17,814 bases of DNA, taken from Erginobacter sp964465735 (GTDB lineage Bacteria; Auribacterota; Erginobacteria; Erginobacterales; Erginobacteraceae). Positions within the stretch are counted from its first letter, which is position 1. Each line of letters begins with the position of its first letter. A program made the translations under genes and the position numbers. The notes beneath the pieces are model-generated. The model made no database searches, was not told where the DNA came from, and saw nothing but the letters and a program-made list of their open reading frames with translations. Shown in pieces: positions 5,974 to 13,879 of the stretch. Location of the stretch: assembly GCA_964465735.1 (NCBI GenBank), contig CAYXKT010000052.1:1-17814 (forward strand), written 5' to 3'.

Positions 5974-7845
5974 ATGAATAATATACCTGAGATCCTGACT
6001 TCAGTCGCCGATTTGATTGAGATTGCCGGGAAACTCCCTTCTTCAAACGTGGTTGTCCCCGGTGGCCATCGGCTGGAGGATTTGAAGCTGGTGGAGGCGG
6101 CTCGCGACCACGGGATCGTCGATCGGATCATCCTGGTCGGCGATCGCCGGATGATTGAGAGCTCGATCGACAGACTTGGGATCAGGATTGACCCCGATGA
6201 TATAGTTTCAGCTGCCGACGGCCCGGCGTCCGCCGCGGCCACCGCCGAACTGGTGAGCGCCCGCCGGGTCGATATAGTTCTCAAGGGGGATATCTCGACT
6301 CCGGTGATCAACCGGGCTCTCCAGCCTCTGGCGATCCGTCCCACGGTCAGTCTGGCCACGGTCTTTGACGCCGCTCCGATCTCCGACGGGCGGCCGATGA
6401 TTCTCACCGACGCCGGTTTTACCACTGTCTGCAACTTTGGCCGGATGATTGACCTGATCGAGAACGCCTGTGACGTCGCCCGCCTGGTAATGGGGATTCC
6501 CCGGCCCCGGGTGGCCGTTCTCTCCGCCAACGAGAAGCCGATCCCCTCCCTTCCCTCCACCTGGTTGGGGGCAAAACTGACCGAGCGGAGCTGGGAGAAG
6601 GCGGTGGTTTACGGCCCGCTCTCCTTTGACCTGGCTACCGACCCGGAGTCGGTGGCTTTAAAGGGAATCTCTGGTCCGGCGGCCGCCCGGGAGGTAGCCG
6701 GCCGGGCTGATATCTTGGTCTGTCCGGGGATCGATACCGCCAACGCCCTTTATAAGACTCTGACCGCGCTGAACAAATACGGTCTGGCCTCCCTGGCCGG
6801 GATCACGGTCGGATTTCCTTTTTCCTATGTTATACTTTCCCGGGCCGATAGTCTGGAGACCCGGCTGGAGTCGATCGCGCTTTGCAGTGTCTTTGCTCAA
6901 CGGTCACGAAATTTCTGTCGCCGCTCGAGGCGGCCGGCCAGGCCGAAGCCCCCTGTTTCCCGGATTTTGAGTTTTCAGCTGGGGCCGGAGACCCTGGCCG
7001 TTGGGCTGTATTCCGGTGCCACCCTACTCCATTCCCTAAAGGAGCCGATCGAATTTCCGCCGGCTGCCGATCCGGGCGGCCGGAAAGCCGCGGCCGAAGA
7101 ATTGTTTGGAAGGATCGAAAAAATTGTCCGGTCCTGGAGAATCCGCCGGATTGACGCGATTGCCGGACCGGCCGGTCCTCTGCCCCTGCCGGAGAGGAGA
7201 CGGGAAACCGGGATTTATCAGTTGGCCTCTCGGAAGGGGGAGGGGATTTCTCTTGATCGGCCGCTCCTGGCCGCTGGTCGGGGAAATTACGGGATTGCGG
7301 TCGCGGCCAAACTGGCCCGGCACTACCGGGCACCGGCCTACCTGCTGGATCCGGTACCAGCGGAGGAAACCGATCCCGGAACCCTCTTTAGCTGGCAGGC
7401 GGCCGGACAGGTGGCCGCTGAGGAGATCCGCCGACCAAGAAACGAGGTCAATCTGGTGGTCGCCCTGCTCGACCGGCGGATCGCGGTGGCCGCGCTTCGC
7501 GGGGGGTGGGTGGTGGACAGGTCCGTCTTCGTCGCCGGCGACGGCGGGGAGGTTTCGGTGTCGGATCCGGCTTTGAGCAAACGGATCGCCCGTGAGATTG
7601 GGGCGGCCTTTGTCGCCGCCGGTTGCGATGTCGAGGCTATCGTCCTAACTGGGGAACTGATCCGGAACCGGTCAACGCGGAAGGAGATCCGGAAACTGGT
7701 TAACCGGCTGGCCCCGGTGATGGTTCTGGAAGGTTCCCCGGGGCTAAAGGCCCTGGCCTTGGCGGTGGCCGGGGTTCTCACCGGGAAACTTACCCCCCTC
7801 CGTTACCGGGCCCCGAACCCGATTAATTCAGAAGGAGAAAAATGA
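5974..7845 (+). CDS. Phosphate acyltransferase (Ptb) fused to a degenerate butyrate-kinase-like domain
   Basis: Residues 1-312 (counted from the ATG at 5974) form a complete phosphate acetyl/butyryltransferase domain, with LKGDISTP (103-110), ITD-type and GRADILV motifs and LSRADSLETRLESIAL near its end. It should convert an acyl-CoA plus phosphate to acyl-phosphate. After an Arg/Pro-rich linker, residues 330-605 follow butyrate kinase in order, including YLLDPVPAEE and DVEAIVLTG. The kinase motifs are broken: NPGSTSTK is FQLGPETLAV, the GRGG loop is GPAGPL, HASNLGA is RGNYGIA, and HLGGGISV is LLDRRIAV. The block between the GEGPF-like site and the last helix pair is deleted. Kinase activity is therefore unlikely, and the domain may be regulatory or structural. 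GTG 5950 is an alternative start; neither start has a clear ribosome site. The stop overlaps the next ATG. Confidence 0.85.
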   Translation: MNNIPEILTSVADLIEIAGKLPSSNVVVPGGHRLEDLKLVEAARDHGIVDRIILVGDRRMIESSIDRLGIRIDPDDIVSAADGPASAAATAELVSARRVDIVLKGDISTPVINRALQPLAIRPTVSLATVFDAAPISDGRPMILTDAGFTTVCNFGRMIDLIENACDVARLVMGIPRPRVAVLSANEKPIPSLPSTWLGAKLTERSWEKAVVYGPLSFDLATDPESVALKGISGPAAAREVAGRADILVCPGIDTANALYKTLTALNKYGLASLAGITVGFPFSYVILSRADSLETRLESIALCSVFAQRSRNFCRRSRRPARPKPPVSRILSFQLGPETLAVGLYSGATLLHSLKEPIEFPPAADPGGRKAAAEELFGRIEKIVRSWRIRRIDAIAGPAGPLPLPERRRETGIYQLASRKGEGISLDRPLLAAGRGNYGIAVAAKLARHYRAPAYLLDPVPAEETDPGTLFSWQAAGQVAAEEIRRPRNEVNLVVALLDRRIAVAALRGGWVVDRSVFVAGDGGEVSVSDPALSKRIAREIGAAFVAAGCDVEAIVLTGELIRNRSTRKEIRKLVNRLAPVMVLEGSPGLKALALAVAGVLTGKLTPLRYRAPNPINSEGEK

Positions 7846-8327
7846 AAAAAACCGATAAACGGCGCTGGGTCTTCCGGGCCTATGTCTACGACCGATCCGG
7901 GGCCCTGACCAGTATCGCCTCAGCCTTCAGCAACGAGGGGATCAGTATCGACACTGTGGTCGGTCACGGCCTGGAGCAACAAGCCGGGATCGACGGTAGT
8001 GTGGTAATGACCTTCCGCTGCACCGAGAAGGAAAAAGACATTATGGTCCGCAAGATCCGGCGTTTGAGCAAGGTGAAGTCGCTCAAGGAGCATCCCTACG
8101 ATTCCCAGAACTTGAGGAAGTCGGCGATCATCCGGACGGAAAGAAAATTGGTACCCGGAGACGTGGCGGGAGAGCACTCCTTTCTGACCAGCGAACTGGT
8201 CCATTCCGGGCCGCCAGGTTACACCTTTCTGCTGGCCGGTTCACCCAGTGAACTTGATCCGATCCTGACCCGTCTGGGAAAAGAAGGGGTGGTGACCGAC
8301 CTGGTGTACTCGATTATCGGGCTTTGA
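7842..8327 (+). CDS. IlvH-like ACT-domain protein
   Basis: The 161-residue protein has an N-terminal ACT domain (about 9-80; DRSGALTSIASAFSNEGISIDTV corresponds to the PGVL..V..LF..RG.NI.S motif). A C-terminal domain (about 92-161) is laid out like the second half of the acetolactate synthase small subunit. ACT domains bind amino acids such as valine and regulate a partner enzyme. No IlvB catalytic subunit is present in the window. The ATG overlaps the stop of the Ptb fusion (ATGA) and has an AAGGAG site at 7832-7837, so the two proteins are probably made together and may interact. It could instead serve an acetolactate synthase encoded elsewhere. Regulation of the Ptb fusion by a branched-chain amino acid is inference only. 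Confidence 0.75.
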   Translation: MKKTDKRRWVFRAYVYDRSGALTSIASAFSNEGISIDTVVGHGLEQQAGIDGSVVMTFRCTEKEKDIMVRKIRRLSKVKSLKEHPYDSQNLRKSAIIRTERKLVPGDVAGEHSFLTSELVHSGPPGYTFLLAGSPSELDPILTRLGKEGVVTDLVYSIIGL

Positions 8328-8333
8328 GATGAA

Positions 8334-8390
8334 GACAGAATACAGAATGCAGGATTCACCTTGGTTCCCGGCTCCCGGCTCCTGACTTCC
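8334..8390. repeat. Repeat-like AGAATACAGAATGC...GACTCC-type segment
   Basis: The spacer contains short direct repeats (ACAGAATACAGAAT and CCCGGCTCCCGGCTCC) of a style I recall from intergenic repeats in environmental genomes. No hairpin terminator for the upstream gene is clear here. Confidence 0.3.
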
Positions 8391-8404
8391 TGAGTCTTTT
8401 TAAA

Positions 8405-8433
8405 TTTACATTGCCGCCTCCCTGGCCTATATT
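8405..8433 (+). promoter_or_regulatory. Candidate sigma-70 promoter giving leaderless gatB mRNA
   Basis: TTTACA (8405-8410, 5 of 6) and TATATT (8428-8433, 5 of 6) are spaced by exactly 17 bp. The -10 ends eight bases before the gatB ATG at 8442, so transcription would start at or within a base or two of the start codon. Confidence 0.6.
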
Positions 8434-8441
8434 CAGAAGTT

Positions 8442-9866
8442 ATGAAATACGAAACCGTGATCGGGCTGGAAGTCCACGTCCAGCTCAAGACCGAAACCAA
8501 GATTTTCTGTTCCTGCCCGGCGGAGTCAGGTGGAGAGCCCAATACCCGGGTCTGCCCGATCTGTCTGGGGTTGCCGGGTACCCTCCCGGTTTTCAACCGG
8601 CGGGTTCTCGAACTGGCGCTCCGGGCCGGTCAGGCCCTGAATTGCTCTGTCTCCGGGTTCAGCCAATTCGACCGAAAGAACTATTTTTACCCCGACCTTC
8701 CCAAGGCCTACCAGATCTCTCAGTATGATCATCCCCTCAACGGTCCCGGCTGGCTGGAGATTCGGACTGAAGCGGGGGGGAGGCGGATCGGGATCACCCG
8801 GGCCCACCTCGAGGAGGACGCCGGAAAATTGGTCCATTTTTCCCAGGGGTGGAGCGGAATTGATTACAATCGTTCCGGTGTTCCCCTGCTCGAGATTGTC
8901 TCCGACCCCGATCTCCGGTCTCCCCGGGAAGCCCATCACTATCTGACGGGTCTCTGGTCCTTGATGCGCTATGTCGAGGTCAGCGATTGCGATATGGAGA
9001 AGGGGAGTTTTCGTTGCGACGCCAATATATCTCTCCGCTTGCCTGACTCCCCCGAGTTGGGGGTGAAGGTGGAGATTAAGAATCTCAACTCTTTCAAGGC
9101 GGTGGAACGGGGCCTGAAATACGAAGAGATCCGACAGCGGGAACTTCTGGATCGAGGGGAGCCGATCATCCAGGAGACCCGGCTCTTCAATGCCGACCTG
9201 CAGCAGACTTTTCCAATGCGTTCCAAGGAGGAGGCTCACGATTACCGCTATTTCCCCGATCCTGACCTGATCCCGGTTATCATCAACCGGGAGAGAATCG
9301 AGGAGATTCGGAGAGACCTTCCGGAATCGCCCCTGGCCCGTCTGGACCGGTTCGAGAAAGAGTATGGCCTCCCCGATTATGACGCCGGGGTCCTGACTGC
9401 CCAACGGCCCCTGGCCGATTATTTCGAGGCCGCGGCCAAAAGCGGAGTCGACTACAAGTCGTTGAGTAACTGGATAATGGGAGAATTGCTCGGCAAGTTG
9501 AACGAGGCCGGGCTGTCCATCGAGTCCAGCCCGATCTCGCCCACTCGACTGGCCCAGCTGCTGGACTTGATCGATGGGGGGCAGATCAGCGGAAAGATTG
9601 CCAAGGGGGTCTTTGCCGAGATGTTCGAGAGCGGGGGCGATCCGGGGGAGATTGTCGAGCGAAGAGGTCTGGTCCAGATCAGCGACCGGGGGGAATTGGC
9701 GGAGATCGTGGATAAGGTGATCGCCGAGAACCCGGGTCCGGTGGCCGACTTCCAGGGCGGGAAAACGCCGGCTCTCGGTTTCCTGGTCGGCCAGGTAATG
9801 AAGATGACCAGAGGACAGGCCAATCCGAAATTGGTCAATCAGCTGTTTCAGAGCCGGCTTTCCTGA
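8442..9866 (+). CDS. gatB: Aspartyl/glutamyl-tRNA amidotransferase subunit B
   Basis: GatB is the kinase/amidation subunit of the GatCAB complex, which converts Glu-tRNA-Gln or Asp-tRNA-Asn to the amide form in organisms lacking the direct synthetases. The 474 residues are full length. The N-terminus has YETVIGLEVHVQL, the zinc site CSC (23-25) with CPIC (38-41), then FDRKNYFYPDLPKAYQISQY and the RSGVPLLEIVS block. The C-terminal helical and YqeY-like part ends in GQANPKLVNQLF as usual. There is no Shine-Dalgarno before the ATG, but a well-formed promoter ends eight bases upstream. gatA and gatC are not in the window. The gene is not obviously linked to its neighbours. Confidence 0.97.
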   Translation: MKYETVIGLEVHVQLKTETKIFCSCPAESGGEPNTRVCPICLGLPGTLPVFNRRVLELALRAGQALNCSVSGFSQFDRKNYFYPDLPKAYQISQYDHPLNGPGWLEIRTEAGGRRIGITRAHLEEDAGKLVHFSQGWSGIDYNRSGVPLLEIVSDPDLRSPREAHHYLTGLWSLMRYVEVSDCDMEKGSFRCDANISLRLPDSPELGVKVEIKNLNSFKAVERGLKYEEIRQRELLDRGEPIIQETRLFNADLQQTFPMRSKEEAHDYRYFPDPDLIPVIINRERIEEIRRDLPESPLARLDRFEKEYGLPDYDAGVLTAQRPLADYFEAAAKSGVDYKSLSNWIMGELLGKLNEAGLSIESSPISPTRLAQLLDLIDGGQISGKIAKGVFAEMFESGGDPGEIVERRGLVQISDRGELAEIVDKVIAENPGPVADFQGGKTPALGFLVGQVMKMTRGQANPKLVNQLFQSRLS

Positions 9867-9921
9867 CCGGTTGCCTTCCCGGTACCGCCCCGGACGATCT
9901 TGGTGGCCAGCGAATTAAAGC

Positions 9922-9950
9922 TTGGAATCTTGAACTTCCAACTTTACAAT
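9922..9950 (+). promoter_or_regulatory. Weak candidate promoter upstream of ugd
   Basis: TTGGAA (9922-9927) and TACAAT (9945-9950) are spaced by 17 bp, with 4 and 5 of 6 consensus matches. The site lies 170 bp before ugd in sequence that itself looks repeat-like, so it may be coincidental. Confidence 0.3.
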
Positions 9951-10030
9951 AGCCAGCCGGCTTCCGGTCTGTTAGGATGTCACCTTTTTCAGAATGTAGT
10001 CCTGGTAGTTTCCCCGCTGTAGCGGTTGTA

Positions 10031-10084
10031 TCCCGGACCAATACTGCCGGGAGATCAATGGATCTCCGTTAGCGGGATCCCGGC
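10031..10084 (+). promoter_or_regulatory. Leader with mutually exclusive hairpins before ugd
   Basis: The segment 10047-10052 can pair with 10031-10036 or, as part of 10046-10052, with 10078-10084. A third stem (10050-10056 with 10061-10067, loop 10057-10060) competes with both. The strong ugd ribosome site, AAGGAGGAAGGAAG, follows 23 or more bases later. This may be an RNA switch or chance pairing in GC-rich DNA. Confidence 0.3.
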
Positions 10085-10120
10085 TGTCTTTGTCGAAGTT
10101 AAAAATAAGGAGGAAGGAAG

Positions 10121-11410
10121 ATGAACGTCTGTATTGTCGGGACCGGTTATGTCGGTCTGGTAACCGGAGCTACCCTGGCGGAATTGGGGAACCGGGTGAT
10201 CTGTGTCGATAATAACGCGGAGAAGATTGCCATTCTTAATCGAGGCGAGATTCCGATCTATGAGCCGGGGTTGGCTGAGATCATCGCCTCCGCCCGGGAA
10301 GCCGGAAGGATCAGCTTCTCCACCTCGATCGCCGAGGGGATGAAAGACGCGGCGGTGATCTTTATCGCCGTCAGCACTCCACCCCGGCAAGACGGTTCCG
10401 CCGACCTTTCGGCGGTCGCCGCCGTGGCCCGGGAAGTGGCCGAAAACCTCAACGGTTACAAGGTGGTGGTGGACAAGAGCACTGTCCCGGTGAAGACCGG
10501 GGAGAAGGTGGCGGAGACGATTGAGCGCTACAGTCCGGAAGGGAGCGAGTTTGATGTCGTCTCCAACCCGGAATTTCTCCGGGAAGGCTCAGCCATTCAG
10601 GACACCTTTCACCCCGACCGGATCGTGATCGGAACTGACAGCCGTCGGGCTGCCGATCTCTTGGTTGAGCTCTACAAGCCACTGAATGCCCCGGTGATCA
10701 TCACCGATATCAACAGCGCTGAGCTGATCAAGCACGCCGCTAACTCCTTTCTCGCCACCAAGATCTCCTTTGCCAATGCCCTGTCCCGGATCTGTGAGGC
10801 CGCGGGGGCTAATGTCGAAGAGGTCACTCGGGGAGTTGGTCTGGATAAAAGGGTGGGGAGTCAGTTTCTCAATGCCGGAGTCGGTTATGGCGGGTCCTGC
10901 TTTCCCAAGGATGTCTCCGCCTTCATCGCCATCTCCGAGGAACTGGGCTACGACTTCCGGCTCCTGAAAGAGGTGGAGCGGATCAACGAGGATCAGTCGG
11001 AATATTTTTTCTGTAAGATCAAAGAAACCCTCTGGATACTGGAAGATAAGACGATCGCGATTCTCGGGTTGGCCTTCAAGCCCAATACCGATGATATGCG
11101 TAATTCTCCCGCAGTCAGAATTATTCGGAGGCTGTTGGCCGAAGGGGCGAAAGTCCGGGCTTACGACCCGAAATCGATGGAGAGAGCTCGGGAAGAACTT
11201 CCCGATATCGAGTATTGCCAGGATCCTTACCAGGCGGCTGAGGGGGCGGAAGCCCTGGTCATTCTCACCGAGTGGAATGAGTTCAAGGAGATGGACCTCG
11301 ACCGGATGAAAACGCTTCTCCGCCAGCCGATCATCATTGACGGCCGGAATATCTATGACCCGAAACGGATGGCTGAAGATGGCTTTACCTACAGGTCAGT
11401 AGGCCGGTAG
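10121..11410 (+). CDS. ugd: UDP-glucose 6-dehydrogenase
   Basis: This cytoplasmic enzyme oxidises UDP-glucose to UDP-glucuronate with two NAD+. The 429 residues are full length for the UDP-glucose/GDP-mannose dehydrogenase family. They show the N-terminal NAD-binding GTGYVGLV (7-14), SNPEFLREG (148-156), the catalytic cysteine in GGSCFPKD (Cys260) and the C-terminal UDP-binding domain with GLAFKPNTDDMR. The ribosome site is strong. The epimerase and aminotransferase that follow suggest that the product feeds surface polysaccharide synthesis. UDP-N-acetylmannosamine dehydrogenase is a related alternative, but the sequence motifs favour Ugd. Confidence 0.95.
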   Translation: MNVCIVGTGYVGLVTGATLAELGNRVICVDNNAEKIAILNRGEIPIYEPGLAEIIASAREAGRISFSTSIAEGMKDAAVIFIAVSTPPRQDGSADLSAVAAVAREVAENLNGYKVVVDKSTVPVKTGEKVAETIERYSPEGSEFDVVSNPEFLREGSAIQDTFHPDRIVIGTDSRRAADLLVELYKPLNAPVIITDINSAELIKHAANSFLATKISFANALSRICEAAGANVEEVTRGVGLDKRVGSQFLNAGVGYGGSCFPKDVSAFIAISEELGYDFRLLKEVERINEDQSEYFFCKIKETLWILEDKTIAILGLAFKPNTDDMRNSPAVRIIRRLLAEGAKVRAYDPKSMERAREELPDIEYCQDPYQAAEGAEALVILTEWNEFKEMDLDRMKTLLRQPIIIDGRNIYDPKRMAEDGFTYRSVGR

Positions 11411-11428
11411 ATCTTCAGTGATCTGGTT

Positions 11429-11463
11429 ACGCGGTGGCCGGCGGCCAGCGCCGGCCACCGCGT
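11429..11463. terminator. Perfect 15-bp GC stem after ugd
   Basis: Bases 11429-11443 pair without mismatch with 11449-11463 over a 5-base loop. Only two T residues follow, so as an intrinsic terminator it lacks the U-run. It may be a processing or stability hairpin, a polarity point between ugd and the epimerase gene, or a repeat. Confidence 0.5.
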
Positions 11464-11531
11464 TGTCGCGTGAACCCCGAACGGGGTGTGAGGTGTGAAG
11501 TAATTTTAACCCGCTACCGCGAAAGTCTGCT

Positions 11532-12488
11532 ATGAAGATATTGGTCACCGGAGGTGCCGGTTTCATTGGCTCCCATCTTACCCGGGGTTTGCTTGAGGCC
11601 GGTCACCAGGTCTGGGTGCTGGATGATTTTTCTACCAGTCGTTGGGAGAACCTGGCCGACCTCTCCGGCCGGATCAATCTGGTCGAGGGGGATATCCGGG
11701 ATCCGATGGTTATCGAGCCGCTGCTGGGGAAGGTTGAAGCGGTCTTCCATCAGGCGGCATTGCCTTCGGTCCCTCGGTCTTTCGCCGAGCCGGTTGAGAC
11801 CACCTCGGTCAACTCCGGGGGAACACTGGCTCTGCTTGAAGCCGCCCGGAAGTCCGGGATCAACCTTTTTGTCTTCGCCTCTTCCTCCTCGATCTACGGT
11901 GACACCGCGGCCGAGTCCAAGTCGGAGGATCTCCCGACCTCTCCACTTTCGCCCTATGCTGTCTCCAAGCTGGCGGGGGAACAGTACTGCCGCCTCTACT
12001 GGAAACTTTACGGATTGCCGACCATCAGTCTCCGCTATTTCAATGTCTTTGGTCCGGGCCAGAACCCGAGATCCCAGTACGCGGCGGTTCTTCCTCTCTT
12101 TATCACCTCGGTCTTGGCAGGACAATCCCCGGTGATTTATGGGGATGGGACCCAGAGTCGGGATTTTAGCTACGTGGAAAACGTGGTCCGGGCTAATCTG
12201 ACCTGCCTGACCGCTTCGGAAAAGGCCTATGGAGAAGTCTTTAACGTTGCCTGCGCAGAGAGTATAAATCTGCTCGGGGTCTTAGAGCTTATGGGAGAGA
12301 TCTCCGGGAAGCCGGTTGATCCGGTCTTTAGCGATCGCCGTCCTGGAGATGTCCTTCATTCCCGGGCCGATATCGGTCGGGCCCGGTCTCTGCTGGGCTA
12401 TTCCCCGGTGGTTCTCTTCCCCGAGGGACTGCGCCGGACCTACAGCTATTTCGCCAGCCGGAAAGGATCGCGGGGTGCCAAAGAATGA
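11532..12488 (+). CDS. NAD-dependent nucleotide-sugar epimerase (WbpP/GalE type)
   Basis: This 318-residue extended short-chain dehydrogenase has GGAGFIGS (7-14) for NAD binding and a Ser-rich FASSSSIYG (115-123). The Tyr142-x3-Lys146 pair lies in PYAVSK. The C-terminal RYFNVFGPGQ and GDGTQSRDFSYVENV are typical of 4-epimerases acting on UDP-N-acetylhexosamines (WbpP) or UDP-glucuronate. Following ugd, UDP-glucuronate to UDP-galacturonate is possible, but motif wording is nearer WbpP-like proteins; I cannot settle the substrate. No ribosome site is evident before the ATG. A large hairpin separates it from ugd. Confidence 0.88.
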   Translation: MKILVTGGAGFIGSHLTRGLLEAGHQVWVLDDFSTSRWENLADLSGRINLVEGDIRDPMVIEPLLGKVEAVFHQAALPSVPRSFAEPVETTSVNSGGTLALLEAARKSGINLFVFASSSSIYGDTAAESKSEDLPTSPLSPYAVSKLAGEQYCRLYWKLYGLPTISLRYFNVFGPGQNPRSQYAAVLPLFITSVLAGQSPVIYGDGTQSRDFSYVENVVRANLTCLTASEKAYGEVFNVACAESINLLGVLELMGEISGKPVDPVFSDRRPGDVLHSRADIGRARSLLGYSPVVLFPEGLRRTYSYFASRKGSRGAKE

Positions 12489-12623
12489 ATCTGGAGAAGA
12501 TAAACTGATATTGGCAAGTATGAAGAGTGGAGAAACGTATCTCACCAGCTCCAGAGAATATATTTAGTGTCGGAACGAAAACCTCAAATCACATCTCATT
12601 TCTCATTGTAAAGAATTAAGAGC

Positions 12624-12680
12624 CGAAGCAACCTCCTGACAAAACAAACAGATTGCTTCGTCGTCCCGCTTCGCAATGAC
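12624..12680. repeat. CGAAGCAA/TTGCTTCG-type palindromic repeat, copy 2
   Basis: Perfect 8-bp arms lie at 12624-12631 and 12653-12660, followed by GTCGTCCCGCTTCGCAATGAC. It is the same family as 4098-4141 and resembles the widespread GTCATTGCGA...GAAGCAATCT repeat. It lies in the 279-bp spacer before the aminotransferase gene. Confidence 0.65.
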
Positions 12681-12767
12681 CCGGTTTCCGGGGTTTTAGT
12701 TCAGACGTTATTTAGGGAGATAACACGCAAAAATCAACCGAACGAATCTCTTAGCAAGGAGAATAAA

Positions 12768-13868
12768 ATGACTGTTCCTCTGTTAGATCTCCCGGCCCAG
12801 TACCGGGAGATTGGTGATCAAATGGAAAGGGAAGTAATCGAGGTCCTTCGCAGCGGCCGTTATATCAAGGGGCCGAAGCTGGAGGAGATGGAGCGGGAGT
12901 TGGCTGCCTACTGCGAGGTGGAAAAGGCGGTCTCCTGCGCTTCGGGCACCGATGCCATCCTCCTCTCCCTGATGGCCTATTCGGTCGGACCCGGCGACGA
13001 GGTGATTACCAGCCCCTATACCTTCTTCGCCACCGGGGGTTGTATCTCCCGGCTGGGCGCCCGGCCGGTCTTTGTCGATATTGATCCGGTCACCTATAAC
13101 ATCGATCCCCGGTTACTCCCCGCCGCCTTCAGCGAAAAGACGGCGGCGATCATCCCCGTTCACCTTTATGGCCAGTGCGCCGATATGGACCCAATCTTGC
13201 TGAGTGCTCGGGAGAAGAAGATCCCGGTGATTGAGGACGCCGCGCAGGCGATCGGGGCCCGTTACCGGGGTCAGTCCGCGGGTTCGATGGGCTCGATCGG
13301 TTGTTTCAGTTTCTTCCCCTCGAAGAATCTCGGGGCTTGCGGCGACGGCGGTTTTATGACCACCAATGACCCGGACCTGGCTGAACGGCTGACCATCCTC
13401 CGTGAACACGGAGCGAAGCCGAAGTACTACCACAAGGAGATCGGGATCAACAGCCGGATGGACGCTCTCCAGGCCGCGATCATCCTGGTCAAGCTCCCCC
13501 ACCTGGATAAGTGGCACCAAGGCCGGCGGAGAAACGCCGCTTTTTACGACCAACGGCTGGCCGAACTGCCCCTGGTCCTCCCCCGGATCGCCGATGGGTC
13601 AGAGAGTGTCTTCAACCAGTACGTGATCCGGACTGAGAACCGGGACGATCTGCGCCGCCATCTCCAGAAACGGGGGATCGGTAATGAGATCTATTACCCG
13701 GTGCCTCTTCATCTCCAGGATTGCTATCGCGACCTGGGATATGGGGAAGGATCCTTCCCGGAAGCGGAAAAGGCCGCCCGTCAGACCCTGGCCCTCCCGA
13801 TCTACCCCCAGCTGACCGAAGAACAGCTGGAGGAGGTGGCCGCCGCGATCGAATCTTTCTTTGCCTGA
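12768..13868 (+). CDS. DegT/DnrJ/EryC1-family sugar aminotransferase
   Basis: This PLP-dependent enzyme transfers an amino group, usually from glutamate, to a keto nucleotide-sugar. Its 366 residues include SGTDAILLSLMA (59-70), the cofactor-contacting EDAAQA (156-161; Asp157) and the Schiff-base Lys186 in FFPSKNLGACGDGG. The C-terminus has NEIYYPVPLHLQ, as in WbpE-like enzymes. An AAGGAG ribosome site fixes the ATG. The closest functional class I would name is WbpE (3-keto-UDP-GlcNAcA aminotransferase). The matching oxidase WbpB and acetyltransferase WbpD are not in the window, so the sugar made is unknown. It probably works with the two upstream genes in polysaccharide or glycan synthesis. 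Confidence 0.92.
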   Translation: MTVPLLDLPAQYREIGDQMEREVIEVLRSGRYIKGPKLEEMERELAAYCEVEKAVSCASGTDAILLSLMAYSVGPGDEVITSPYTFFATGGCISRLGARPVFVDIDPVTYNIDPRLLPAAFSEKTAAIIPVHLYGQCADMDPILLSAREKKIPVIEDAAQAIGARYRGQSAGSMGSIGCFSFFPSKNLGACGDGGFMTTNDPDLAERLTILREHGAKPKYYHKEIGINSRMDALQAAIILVKLPHLDKWHQGRRRNAAFYDQRLAELPLVLPRIADGSESVFNQYVIRTENRDDLRRHLQKRGIGNEIYYPVPLHLQDCYRDLGYGEGSFPEAEKAARQTLALPIYPQLTEEQLEEVAAAIESFFA

Positions 13869-13879
13869 TTAAAAAAGAA

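Noticed and set aside
8526..9404. Open frame of 292 codons opposite gatB
   Set aside because: gatB is unmistakable on the other strand; this frame shows no family features.
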